NCBI GenBank assembly: GCA_964358855.1
Contig: CAYHQQ010000033.1
Coordinates: 1-47,519, forward strand
DNA from: UBA2396 sp038042175
GTDB taxonomy: Bacteria > Planctomycetota > Phycisphaerae > Phycisphaerales > UBA1924
Direction of reading: 5' to 3'
DNA: 47,519 nucleotides
The notes under the pieces were generated by a model. It was not told the origin of the DNA, made no database searches, and saw nothing but the letters and a program-made list of their open reading frames with translations. Made by a program: the position numbers and the translations under genes. Below, piece by piece: positions 1-8,190 of this stretch. Within the stretch, counting starts at the first letter, position 1, and each line of letters begins with the position of its first letter.

Positions 1-1620
1 TTCGACGCCTCCAACATGCTCAAGCCGGCCCTGTCGCGCGGCGAGATTCAGTGCATCGGCGCGACGACCTTCGACGAATACCGCAAGTACATCGAGAAGG
101 ACGCCGCTCTGGCCCGTCGCTTCCAGTCCATCACCGTCGACCCGCCGAGCCCCGATCAGACCATCGAGATCTTGAAGGGCCTTCGCGACCGCTACGAGAG
201 CCACCACAGGGTGCAGATCACCGACGGCGCCCTCAAGGCCGCGGTGGAGCTCTCGGGCCGCTACATCCCCGGACGCGTGCAGCCCGACAAGGCGATCGAC
301 GTGATCGACGAGGCCGGCGCCCGCATCCGCATCAAGAGCATGACCAAGCCCCCGCAGCTCGCCGACATCGAGGGCGACATCGAGCGACTGAGCATCGAGA
401 AGGACGAGGCGGTCAAGGGCGCCGACTACGAGCGTGCGGCCGAGCTGCGCGACAAGGCCGAACAGCTCCGCAAGAAGAAGGAAGACATCCAGAAGGAATG
501 GAAGAACCGCGCCCGCGAGTACGACGGCACCGTCGACGAGGACGTGGTTGCCGAGGTCGTCAGCAAGATGACGGGCGTTCCGCTCCAGCGACTGGAGAAG
601 GACGAGGCGGCCCGCCTGCTCCAGCTCGAGGCCGAGCTGCACAAGAAGGTCATCAGCCAGGACGAGGCCATCAAGGCCGTCGCCAAGGCCATCCGCCGAA
701 GCCGCGCCGGCCTCAAGGACCCCAAGCGTCCCGCGGGCTCGTTCATCTTCGTCGGGCCCACGGGCGTGGGCAAGACCCTGCTCGCCAAGGCTCTGGCCGA
801 GTTCATGTTCGGGGACGAGGATGCCCTGATCCACCTGGACATGTCCGAGTACATGGAGAAGCACAACGTCTCCAGGCTCGTCGGCGCACCCCCCGGGTAC
901 GTCGGCTACGAAGAAGGCGGCCAGCTCACCGAGCGCATCCGTCGCCGGCCCTACAGCGTGGTCCTGCTCGACGAGGTCGAGAAGGCCCACCCCGATGTGT
1001 TCAACATGCTCCTCCAGATCATGGAGGAGGGTCGCCTGACCGACAGCTTCGGGCGTCATGTCGACTTCCGAAACACGATCCTGATCATGACCAGCAACAT
1101 CGGTGCTGACTTGATCAAGGGCGGGGCGGGCTTTGGGTTCCAGAAGCGGACCGAGGCGACCGACTACGACAACATGAAGACGGTGCTGTTGAAGGAGATC
1201 GAGCGGTTCTTCCGCCCCGAGTTCATCAACCGCGTCGACGACATGATCGTCTTCCGCCCGCTCAACAAGGCCGACATCACCCAGATCATCACCTACGAGA
1301 TCGCCAAGCTCTCCAAGCGGCTCGCCGCCCAGAAGATCGAGGTGGATATCGACGATGTCGCCCGCGAGTTCCTGATCGACAAGGGGTACAACCCCGAGTT
1401 CGGTGCAAGGCCGCTGCGTCGCGCGATCGGCACGTACGTGGAGGACCCGCTCAGCGAGATGCTGCTCGCGGGCGACTTCCACTCCGCGTGCAAGATCACG
1501 GTGACCCGCAAGCAGGACGCCGAGGGCAAGCCCCTGGACTACCTGACCTTCAAGACCGACCTGTTGCCGGCGACCCCGCCCGCTCAGCCGGCCGCGGCGT
1601 CGGGCACGCACTCGACTTGA
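1..1620 (+). CDS. clpC: ATP-dependent Clp protease ATP-binding subunit ClpC, 5'-truncated by the window edge
   Basis: AAA+ unfoldase that feeds substrates to the ClpP peptidase. The frame is open from base 1, so the N-terminal domain and most of the first AAA module lie upstream. What is visible begins at the end of AAA-1 (CIGATTFDEYRKYIEKDAA, then the arginine-finger region ARRFQ). A UVR-like coiled segment follows (EKDEAVKGADYERAAELRDK), which separates ClpC from ClpA and ClpB. The second AAA module has Walker A GPTGVGKT, Walker B VVLLDEVEKAHPD, sensor MTSNIGA and the C-terminal GARPLRRAI motif. The C-terminus ends in an Ala/Pro-rich tail. A perfect intrinsic terminator follows the stop codon, so this gene ends its transcript. 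The ClpC assignment is firm; ClpB is unlikely because its long middle domain is absent. Confidence 0.96.
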   Translation, partial: FDASNMLKPALSRGEIQCIGATTFDEYRKYIEKDAALARRFQSITVDPPSPDQTIEILKGLRDRYESHHRVQITDGALKAAVELSGRYIPGRVQPDKAIDVIDEAGARIRIKSMTKPPQLADIEGDIERLSIEKDEAVKGADYERAAELRDKAEQLRKKKEDIQKEWKNRAREYDGTVDEDVVAEVVSKMTGVPLQRLEKDEAARLLQLEAELHKKVISQDEAIKAVAKAIRRSRAGLKDPKRPAGSFIFVGPTGVGKTLLAKALAEFMFGDEDALIHLDMSEYMEKHNVSRLVGAPPGYVGYEEGGQLTERIRRRPYSVVLLDEVEKAHPDVFNMLLQIMEEGRLTDSFGRHVDFRNTILIMTSNIGADLIKGGAGFGFQKRTEATDYDNMKTVLLKEIERFFRPEFINRVDDMIVFRPLNKADITQIITYEIAKLSKRLAAQKIEVDIDDVAREFLIDKGYNPEFGARPLRRAIGTYVEDPLSEMLLAGDFHSACKITVTRKQDAEGKPLDYLTFKTDLLPATPPAQPAAASGTHST

Positions 1621-1652
1621 CCTGGCCGACTTGACATGCTGTGACTTCCCCA

Positions 1653-1683
1653 CGAGCCCGGAGCGATCCGGGCTCGTTTCTTT
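1653..1683 (+). terminator. Rho-independent terminator of clpC
   Basis: A perfect 10-bp GC-rich stem (1653-1662 pairs with 1667-1676) closes a GCGA tetraloop of the GNRA type and is followed by TTTCTTT. It starts 33 bases after the clpC stop. Confidence 0.9.
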
Positions 1684-1858
1684 GGAGGAACGTCTGTATT
1701 AGGATTTCGTCAGGGAACGACAGGTCCAAGAGTGTGATTCTGCCGCCCGACCCTGACGAATTGAACGTTGAAAGGACGTCCAGGCGCGATCCGACTGGTC
1801 CGAGTCTGCTGGAAAGGCTGTTGGCCTGCGATGAATTTGGAATTTGCGCTAAAAAGGC

Positions 1859-1887
1859 TTGAAGAGACGAGCCATTCGTGATATAAG
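1859..1887 (+). promoter_or_regulatory. Putative sigma70-type promoter for the PEP-CTERM-like gene
   Basis: TTGAAG (1859-1864) and TATAAG (1882-1887) are separated by 17 bases, matching the housekeeping consensus at 4/6 and 5/6 positions. It lies between the clpC terminator and the gene at 2092. The match is seen; promoter activity is inferred. Confidence 0.5.
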
Positions 1888-2091
1888 AGAGGCTGTAGGC
1901 TCGAGGAGTTGAAGAGGAGAGACAAGACACCTCCACTTTTCCTTCCCACGGCCGCCGTGCGAGGCTGACGCCTTGTGCGGTCTGATGCGTGTATCGGTGC
2001 CCCGTCGCACTTGCGGGTATCGGTGCGCCCAGGCGGGTCTCCCCGCGCCTGGGTGAAATTCGTGGGGGAGAGGATTGAAGGAGATTGGATC
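1888..2091 (+). promoter_or_regulatory. Long structured 5' leader
   Basis: If the promoter just upstream is used, the mRNA has a leader of about 195 nt. It holds a direct repeat GTATCGGTGC (1991-2000 and 2017-2026), an 8-bp perfect hairpin (2028-2035 with 2046-2053) and a strong Shine-Dalgarno GAAGGAGA (2077-2084) before the ATG at 2092. No known riboswitch class is recognised in it. Its role, if any, is unknown. Confidence 0.35.
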
Positions 2092-2961
2092 ATGACGAAG
2101 CTTGTTTCGATGATTGCGGTGGCCGGCCTCGCCGGTTCGGCGTTGGCTCAGGGCGGCACGAGCATGGGCAGCGCGACCAACTGGGCCGGCGCCCAGACCG
2201 TCACGGGCGCCTACACGGCCGCCGTCAGCTCTGAGCAACTGGTCTTCAGCCGCGACGTGAGCATCGCCTCCGGAGCAGCAACCGCCACGTTCAACGTGGG
2301 CGGCCTCACCGCGGGCAACGCCTTCCGCGCTGTGACCGGTGCGGCTGCGGGCGGCCCCGCCTCGTTCGACACCCGCCTCCGGGTTCGCAACTCGGCCAAC
2401 GTCGTCCTTGGCAACGATGATGACGGCGGTCCCGGGACCTTCTCGCAAGTCATCGGCTCCGTCCCGGGCGACGGCAACCTCGAGCTGACGGGCGCCTACT
2501 GGCAGAACACGTCCTACGACTTTGGCGCCACCACGACCGCTGGCAGTTTCAACATGTCCCTCTTCGCCGTGACGGTCACCACCCCGGGCGTCAGCACCCA
2601 GTGGTACCGGTTCACCGGCCTTGGCGGCTCGATCGAGGCCGAGACCTCGAACCTCGCCGGCGGCCTCAGCGATACCACCATGGCCATCTTCAACAGCGCG
2701 GGCACCATGCTCGCTTTCGATGACGACGGCGGCGCTGGCTTCGCCTCGCTCATCACCGGCCTGGCTTCCCCCGGCGACGGCACGATCTTCGTTGCCGTCT
2801 GCATCTACCACGGCTTCGCCGGGCAGGACACCAACGCCTACTACGACAACAACAGCAGCAACACCGCTGCCGGCACGTTCGACCTTCGCGTCGTTCCCAC
2901 CCCGGGCAGCCTCGCTCTCCTGGGCCTGGGCGCCGTCGCCGGGTTCCGTCGCCGCCGCTAA
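2092..2961 (+). CDS. Exported protein with PEP-CTERM-like C-terminal anchor
   Basis: A 289-residue secreted protein. It opens with a signal peptide (MTKLVSMIAVAGLAGSALAQ). The body has two related blocks, each with an Asp-rich DDDGG turn (NDDDGGPGTFSQVIG and FDDDGGAGFASLITG), resembling the beta-sandwich, possibly calcium-binding pre-peptidase C-terminal domains of secreted bacterial proteins. The C-terminus VPTPGSLALLGLGAVAGF followed by four Arg is a PEP-CTERM-like sorting tail: Pro-containing motif, membrane segment, basic end. Proteins with such tails are thought to be processed at the cell surface. The start is set by GAAGGAGA 7 bases before the ATG; a longer open frame upstream has no ribosome site. 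A terminator follows at 2991. Enzymatic function is not recognised. Confidence 0.88.
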   Translation: MTKLVSMIAVAGLAGSALAQGGTSMGSATNWAGAQTVTGAYTAAVSSEQLVFSRDVSIASGAATATFNVGGLTAGNAFRAVTGAAAGGPASFDTRLRVRNSANVVLGNDDDGGPGTFSQVIGSVPGDGNLELTGAYWQNTSYDFGATTTAGSFNMSLFAVTVTTPGVSTQWYRFTGLGGSIEAETSNLAGGLSDTTMAIFNSAGTMLAFDDDGGAGFASLITGLASPGDGTIFVAVCIYHGFAGQDTNAYYDNNSSNTAAGTFDLRVVPTPGSLALLGLGAVAGFRRRR

Positions 2962-2990
2962 ACCGGCCTTTGGCATCTCATGATTCCACG

Positions 2991-3026
2991 CAAACCCGGG
3001 CTTTACCGCCCGGGTTTGTTCTTTTT
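2991..3026 (+). terminator. Rho-independent terminator
   Basis: A 10-bp perfect stem CAAACCCGGG / CCCGGGTTTG (2991-3000 with 3009-3018), an 8-base loop, then TTCTTTTT. It sits 29 bases after the stop of the PEP-CTERM-like gene. Confidence 0.92.
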
Positions 3027-3064
3027 GGCCCTGACGAGCCCGCGATGCTCCGCTCCGGCGCCAA

Positions 3065-3095
3065 TTGAACCGTCGCTCCCGTTCTCCGGTATGAT
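3065..3095 (+). promoter_or_regulatory. Putative promoter of the ABC-2 permease gene
   Basis: TTGAAC (3065-3070) and TATGAT (3090-3095) with a 19-base spacer. The -10 box matches 5/6 but the spacing is long. The predicted transcript would start just before the Shine-Dalgarno CAGGAG at 3099-3104. Confidence 0.4.
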
Positions 3096-3110
3096 CCCTC
3101 AGGAGCCTTC

Positions 3111-5030
3111 ATGCCCGTCTTCCTCCGCTGGTTGCTCAATCTCGCCCCGCTCAACCCCATCGCGATCCGCCTGGTCGAGAACGGGTCCCGCCGCCAGCGC
3201 CACTTCCACATCCGCTGGATCTACCTGGGCGTGCTCATCCTGGTCCTTCTTTGGACCCTGGTCAGTCTTGGGGCCGGATCGGTCAGCTATGGCAAGCTCG
3301 CCAGCAACGGGGCCCAGAGCTTCACCTATATCGCGTACCTCCAGATCCTCCTGATCTGCGTGCTCGCCCCAGTTTTCATGGCCGGAGCCATCGCTCAGGA
3401 GGCCAACCCGCAGACCTGGGAGGTCCTCCTGACCACCCCGCTCTCAAGCCTCCAGATCGTCCTGGGAAACCTTCTGGGGCGTCTGTTCTTCATTCTGGGA
3501 CTCCTGGCCGCAAGCCTCCCGCTCTTCGCGCTCACCCAGTACTTCGGTGGCGTTCCTGGAACCGCGATCTTTGCGAGCTACCTCGTGGCTGGAGCGGCCG
3601 CCCTTCTCGTCGGATCGATCGCGATATCGCTGGCGGTCTCGCGTCTGGCGGGCAAGCGGGCCGTGTTCACCTTTTACGTCGCGGTGGTCACCTACCTGGC
3701 GATCACCGCGGGCATCGACGCGTTCATGCGAAGTCAGGGGAGCGGCTCGGGAGCCTCGGGCAAGGGCGTGACGCTCATGACGGGCCTCAATCCGTTTCTG
3801 GCCCTGCAGGCCCTGCTCAACCCCACCACTTATCCGCGGGCCATCGCTGGCAGCGTCCCTGGTATCCGGGGCTGGATGCTCGAAAGCCCGGTCACATTCT
3901 GGTGCATGGGAAGCATCCTCCTGAGCCTGGTGCTCACCGTCGCCTCCACGTTCACCGTCCGGGCCGGGGGGCTGGGCACCCTGACGGGCGATCGGGTCGG
4001 CATTCCCTGGTATCGGCGCGTGCTGGGGCTGGGAGCCTCAGGAGCCGAGCACCGACCCCCGCGACCCGTCAGCCACAACCCGATCTCCTGGCGCGAATCC
4101 TCGGCCCGCAACGCGACCCTGGGGCGCATCGTCAGCCGCTGGGCGTTCGTGCTCACAGGGCTGGCGTGGGGCATCGGCGTGCTCGTGTGGTACCACAACC
4201 AGCCCGCACCGCCGCCCCCGCCCACACCCGCTCCGGGCGCGATGGGCGTGATGGCGGTCGACCCGGCCCACGAGGCCGTTCGTCTCGTGCTGCTGATCAC
4301 CGTGTGGGCAGAGCTCGCGGTCATCTCGCTGGTGGCGATCAACATGGCCAGCACCGCCGTCAGCCGCGAGCGTGAGGACGGAACGCTCGACCTCCTGCTC
4401 ACCACACCTCTCACACCCTCGAGTTATCTCTTCGGCAAGCTGCGGGGGCTGATCGCCTATCTTCTCCCGATGCTGATGGTGCCTATCGGCACGATCGCGT
4501 TCGCCTCGATCTACGTGATGATGGACGGCCTTGGACGGGCCGGCGGCGTCTTCGTGCACACGCCGGGACAACCCCCCAGTGTCGGCGCCCCGGTGGTTCT
4601 GCCCGAGGGGGCCATCCTGCTCCCGCTGGTGGCGATCCCGTTCACGGCGTGGTGCGTGATGATCGGGCTCAACTGGTCGCTCAAGAGCAAGGGCACGCTC
4701 TCAAGCGTCGTTGGCACGGTGGGTGTTGTCGGAGTCATCGCGGGGATTGTGGGCTTCTGCGGATACAAGGCGGGCGAGTCCATCGGGGCGGGCGTGGGCT
4801 CAGCGCTGACGGCGATGACGCCCGCGACCCTCCTGTACTCCCTGCTCCTGCCTACCGACGCCATGGCCGAAACGATCAAGGGAGGCGGGATCGGCGGCGC
4901 GCGGGTCGGGCTTGTCGTCGGGTGCCTGATCGCGGCGGGTGTCTACACCGCCGTCGTGCTTGGCATCCAGGCGGCCATGGTCCGCACGTTCGACACGACG
5001 GTGCGCAAGCTCGCCGGCGCCGGTCGCTGA
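3111..5030 (+). CDS. ABC-2 family transporter permease, internally duplicated
   Basis: A 639-residue integral membrane protein, the transmembrane part of an ABC transporter. About a dozen hydrophobic segments are visible. The cytoplasmic coupling motif of ABC-2 permeases occurs twice: QTWEVLLTTPLSSLQIVLGN in the first half (about residue 103) and DGTLDLLLTTPLTPSSYLFG in the second half (about residue 423). Two ABC-2 modules therefore appear fused in one chain and could form a complete pore. A Pro-rich stretch (APPPPPTPAPG) lies between the halves. The ATG at 3111 follows CAGGAG by 6 bases. No ATP-binding subunit lies next to it, so the partner must be encoded elsewhere. Substrate unknown. A repeat cluster begins 3 bases after the stop. 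Confidence 0.88.
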   Translation: MPVFLRWLLNLAPLNPIAIRLVENGSRRQRHFHIRWIYLGVLILVLLWTLVSLGAGSVSYGKLASNGAQSFTYIAYLQILLICVLAPVFMAGAIAQEANPQTWEVLLTTPLSSLQIVLGNLLGRLFFILGLLAASLPLFALTQYFGGVPGTAIFASYLVAGAAALLVGSIAISLAVSRLAGKRAVFTFYVAVVTYLAITAGIDAFMRSQGSGSGASGKGVTLMTGLNPFLALQALLNPTTYPRAIAGSVPGIRGWMLESPVTFWCMGSILLSLVLTVASTFTVRAGGLGTLTGDRVGIPWYRRVLGLGASGAEHRPPRPVSHNPISWRESSARNATLGRIVSRWAFVLTGLAWGIGVLVWYHNQPAPPPPPTPAPGAMGVMAVDPAHEAVRLVLLITVWAELAVISLVAINMASTAVSREREDGTLDLLLTTPLTPSSYLFGKLRGLIAYLLPMLMVPIGTIAFASIYVMMDGLGRAGGVFVHTPGQPPSVGAPVVLPEGAILLPLVAIPFTAWCVMIGLNWSLKSKGTLSSVVGTVGVVGVIAGIVGFCGYKAGESIGAGVGSALTAMTPATLLYSLLLPTDAMAETIKGGGIGGARVGLVVGCLIAAGVYTAVVLGIQAAMVRTFDTTVRKLAGAGR

Positions 5031-5033
5031 CGC

Positions 5034-5178
5034 GTGGCACGGGCTTCCAGCCCGTGTTCAAAGTGGCACGGGCATCCTGCCCGTGATGCCTTGGGTTTGG
5101 AGGTTGAAGGGCAAAGGCAGAAGACACGGGCTGGAAGCCCGTGCCACGGGGAACACGGGCTGGAAGCCCGTGCTACGG
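5034..5178. repeat. Cluster of four palindromic repeats, family 1 (GCACGGGC..GCCCGTG)
   Basis: Two units in one orientation (5034-5056 and 5063-5086) and two in the other (5124-5149 and 5153-5178) share a GGCACGGGC-N5/6-GCCCGTG palindrome. They fill the gap between the convergent permease and dxs genes, and the last unit supplies the dxs stop codon (complement of CTA, 5173-5175). The same family occurs inside rlmKL at 11280-11437. Confidence 0.92.
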
Positions 5179-7167
5179 CGAAACGCGGGCCGGAATCTCG
5201 CTGCTGGCGCACTCGCGGATCTTCGCCGCCAGCGACTGGGCATCGAGGCCGACCTCGGCGAGCTGCGCGGAGCGACCGTTCTGATACACCCAGCGATCGG
5301 GGAGGCCCAGTCGCACGACCTGCGACGCGTCGACGCCGCGTTCCTGGGCCGCCTCGAGCACCGCGGAGCCAAAGCCGCCCACGATGCTGTGATCCTCGAC
5401 GGTGATCACGGGGATCTTGCGCGAGAGCAGGCTCACGATGAGCTCGACATCGACGGGCTTGGCAAAGCGTGCGTCCCAGACGGCGACGCGGACGTCCTCC
5501 CCCACCATCGAGGCCGCCTTGAGAGCGTCGATCGCGGGCGTGCCGTAGGCGAGCACCGCGACGTGCGGCACCGGCCCGCTCGCGCGGGCTTCCAGATCAC
5601 CCAGCCACTCGTAACCGCGGCTCAGGCACCGGGCGCGCCCGAGTTCAAAGGGCGGGCAGGCGTCGCCCAGGAGCATGTCGCTCACGGCGTCACGCGGGTA
5701 GCGCACGGCGGAAAGGCCGGCGTCGTAGCCACGCATGAACTCAAGAGCGGCCTTGAGGCTCGGCTCGTCGATCGCCGCCGTCAGTGCAGCCCCGGGAAGG
5801 GTGCGGAGGATCGAGATGTCGCAGAATCCGTGGTGCACCGCGCCGTCGCCGCCCACAAGGCCCGCGCGGTCGAGGCACAGGCGAACGGCGAGCCCCTGCA
5901 GGGCGACCTCCTGGAACGCCTGGTCGAACGCACGCTGGAGGAAGGTCGAGTACACGGCAAAGAACGGCTTGAACCCGGTCTTGGCCAGGCCCGCGAGCAT
6001 GTCCATCGCGTGGCTCTCGCAGATCCCAGAGTCGATCGTGCGATCGGGGAACCGCGTGAACGCCCGGGAGACGCCCGTGCCGTCGGGCATGGCGGCGGTG
6101 CAGGCGATGACCTTGGGGTCGCGTTCCATCACCTCGACCAGCGCGTCGCCGAAGGCGGCGGTGAAGCTGCGTCCCTCGCTCTTGATCTCAACGCGGCACC
6201 CCTCGGTCTCCAGATCGGGGTCGATCTTGAAGGGGGCGGGAGAGTGGAAGCGGCTCGAGTCGTTCTCGGCGAAGTCGAACCCCTTGCCCTTGATGGTCTT
6301 GACATGCAGCACCAACGGACGGTCGAAGTCACGAGCCTCGCGGAAGAACTGGACGAGCGTGGGGAGATCATGCCCGTCGATGGGGCCGACGGTCTTGAGC
6401 CCAAAGCCCTCGAACCAGCCGCTGTGGATGTCCATCGAGTGCGTGGCGTTCTTGGCGGCCTCGCCCCACCAGTGGTAGGCGTCGCGGAGGAGGGAGCCGC
6501 CGGGGATGCCCTGGAGGGCCTCTTTGGCTCGCTTCTTGAAGTCGCTGTACGTGGTGCTGATGCGCAGGCGGTCGAAGTAGTGGGAGATCGCGCCCTGGGG
6601 CTTGCTGATCGACATCCCGTTGTCGTTGAGGATCACCAGGAACTGCCGCCCCAGGATGCCAGCGGCGTTGAGCCCTTCCATCGCGACCCCGTTGACGATC
6701 GACGCGTCGCCGATGAGCGTGACGACGCGCCTCCCGTTGGGATGGGCCGTCTTGTCAAAGCCCTCGCCCGCGAGCGAGTCGCCGCGGGCCATGCCGACGG
6801 CGGTGGAGATGCCGGTGCCGGCGTGCCCGACGCTGAAGAGGTCGTAGGGGCTCTCGCGAGGCTCGGGGAAGCCCGACATGCCCTCACGGGTGCGGAGCGC
6901 GGAGAGGAGCGGCAGGCGTCCGGTGAGCAGCTTGTGCGGGTAGCACTGGTGCCCGACGTCAAAGAGCAGCCGGTCCCACGCGAAGTCGAAGACGTAGTGC
7001 ATCGCGATGGTGAGCTCGACGACGCCCAGGTTGGGGGCGAGGTGCCCGCCGGTCTTTTTCACCTGCTCGCAGATCGCTTCGCGGATCTCCTGGGCGAGCA
7101 GGGGCAACTGGTCGACGCCGAGGCGCTTGAGGTCGGCTGGGGAGGCGATGCTGGGCAGGATCCTCAT
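5173..7167 (-). CDS. dxs: 1-deoxy-D-xylulose-5-phosphate synthase
   Basis: Condenses pyruvate and glyceraldehyde 3-phosphate to 1-deoxyxylulose 5-phosphate, the first step of the methylerythritol phosphate isoprenoid pathway, using thiamine diphosphate and Mg2+. The 664-residue length fits the family. Visible motifs: HYVFDFAWDRLLFDVGHQCYPHK near the N-terminus (cofactor and substrate region), the ThDP/metal motif GDASIVNGVAMEGLN with a following NDN, YSTFLQRAFDQ, and DRAGLVGGDGAVHHGFCDIS in the pyrimidine-binding domain. The ATG at 7167 is chosen because MRILPSIASPADLKRL aligns with the usual family start and AAGGA lies 11 bases upstream; ATG 7179 and TTG 7197 are poorer. It heads a minus-strand stretch near a farnesyl diphosphate synthase. 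The stop codon lies in a family 1 repeat. Confidence 0.96.
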   Translation of the reverse strand: MRILPSIASPADLKRLGVDQLPLLAQEIREAICEQVKKTGGHLAPNLGVVELTIAMHYVFDFAWDRLLFDVGHQCYPHKLLTGRLPLLSALRTREGMSGFPEPRESPYDLFSVGHAGTGISTAVGMARGDSLAGEGFDKTAHPNGRRVVTLIGDASIVNGVAMEGLNAAGILGRQFLVILNDNGMSISKPQGAISHYFDRLRISTTYSDFKKRAKEALQGIPGGSLLRDAYHWWGEAAKNATHSMDIHSGWFEGFGLKTVGPIDGHDLPTLVQFFREARDFDRPLVLHVKTIKGKGFDFAENDSSRFHSPAPFKIDPDLETEGCRVEIKSEGRSFTAAFGDALVEVMERDPKVIACTAAMPDGTGVSRAFTRFPDRTIDSGICESHAMDMLAGLAKTGFKPFFAVYSTFLQRAFDQAFQEVALQGLAVRLCLDRAGLVGGDGAVHHGFCDISILRTLPGAALTAAIDEPSLKAALEFMRGYDAGLSAVRYPRDAVSDMLLGDACPPFELGRARCLSRGYEWLGDLEARASGPVPHVAVLAYGTPAIDALKAASMVGEDVRVAVWDARFAKPVDVELIVSLLSRKIPVITVEDHSIVGGFGSAVLEAAQERGVDASQVVRLGLPDRWVYQNGRSAQLAEVGLDAQSLAAKIRECASSEIPARVSP

Positions 7168-7221
7168 CGTGTGAACCATCCTTGGCGTTCGAGGCAAAAG
7201 ACCGCCAAATGATATGCGACC

Positions 7222-8190
7222 TCACTTGGTCCGGACCGACAGCAGGCGTGCCAGAACGCGGAGCGGATCGGCGGGCGAACCCAGGGGCGTCAGGGCCTCC
7301 ACCGCCGTGGCGAGCAGGTGCCCAACCTCGGCCTTGGATTGTTCGACGCCGATCGCCCCCGGATACGTCTGCTTCCCGGCGACTTGATCCTTACTCGTCC
7401 GCTTGCCGGTGTGTTCGCTGGTCTGCTCCACGTCGATCAGATCGTCGACGACCTGGAACATCAGGCCCATGGCGTCGGCGAATCGCGTGATGGCGCCGAG
7501 TTCTCGGGCCCCCTGCCAGGGGCGGGCGATCGACGCGAGCCCGAGCATCGCGCCCATGCGGCAGGAGGCGGTGATGAGCGCCCCGGTCTTGTTGTCGTGA
7601 ATGAGTTTGACGCGGTCGATCGCGCCAAGGCCTTCGGGCAGGCCGCCCAGGGTGTCGTAGACCTGCCCGGCGATCATGCTCGAGGTCCCGATCGCCAACT
7701 CCCGCCCCAGCGCCACCGCCAGGCTCGCGTCGGCGGTTCGTTCCACGATCGAGGCGAACGCCAGGGCGAGCATCGCGTCACCGGCGAGGACGGCCATCGC
7801 CTCGCCGGCGTGGATGTGGAGCGTGGGTTTACCGCGCCGCAAGTCGTCGTTGTCCATCGCCGGCAGATCGTCGTGCACGAGGCTGAAGGAGTGGACAAGC
7901 TCGACGGCCAGCCCCGCGTCCAGGCCCGCACGACCCGAAGCCCCCACCGCCTCGGCGCACCGCCACGCCAAGAGGGGACGAAGGCGCTTACCGGCGCCCA
8001 GGAAGGAGTAGCGGATCGCCGAGGTGAGGTTGGTAGGCAGTCGCTGCGCGGCGGCCCAGGATTCCAGGTGCGCTTCGATCTCCTCGGCGGGTTCGAAGGG
8101 ATCGCGGGTGTTTGGATCGCTGGCCAAGGCTCGCTCCGCTGGTCCGGGGAGCACGCTCCCAGACGCCCGACGATCAGGCGGGCTTTTCAT
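7222..8190 (-). CDS. ispA: Short-chain polyprenyl synthase, probably farnesyl diphosphate synthase
   Basis: Joins isopentenyl diphosphate to allylic diphosphates to make C15 (possibly C20) isoprenoids. The 322-residue chain has the first Asp-rich motif DDLPAMDND, which contains the two-residue insertion of bacterial type II farnesyl synthases, with Phe five residues ahead of it (SFSLVHDD), also typical of short-chain products. The second Asp-rich motif is DDLID. Other landmarks are GAGKRLRP (substrate Arg region) and GKQTYPG near the C-terminus. The ATG at 8190 overlaps the end of the upstream EIIA gene by 17 bases, suggesting translational coupling, but no clear Shine-Dalgarno is seen and a slightly later start is possible. 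It follows the EIIA gene and precedes dxs on the same strand. Confidence 0.9.
   Translation of the reverse strand: MKSPPDRRASGSVLPGPAERALASDPNTRDPFEPAEEIEAHLESWAAAQRLPTNLTSAIRYSFLGAGKRLRPLLAWRCAEAVGASGRAGLDAGLAVELVHSFSLVHDDLPAMDNDDLRRGKPTLHIHAGEAMAVLAGDAMLALAFASIVERTADASLAVALGRELAIGTSSMIAGQVYDTLGGLPEGLGAIDRVKLIHDNKTGALITASCRMGAMLGLASIARPWQGARELGAITRFADAMGLMFQVVDDLIDVEQTSEHTGKRTSKDQVAGKQTYPGAIGVEQSKAEVGHLLATAVEALTPLGSPADPLRVLARLLSVRTK

Noticed and set aside
1641..1862. Small open frame between clpC and the PEP-CTERM-like gene
   Set aside because: Begins across the clpC terminator, has no ribosome site and no recognisable motif. The region is better explained as terminator plus promoter.
1976..2075. 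Riboswitch before the PEP-CTERM-like gene
   Set aside because: No match by eye to GEMM, cobalamin, TPP, FMN, glycine or SAM cores; kept only as an unexplained structured leader.
5034..5178. Possible CRISPR array
   Set aside because: Units are palindromic, occur in both orientations, have irregular spacing and lack unique spacers of uniform length; no cas genes in the window. Same verdict for 11280-11437.
4939..7212. Long open frame on the plus strand opposite dxs
   Set aside because: Antisense of dxs, starting inside the permease gene and reading through the repeats.
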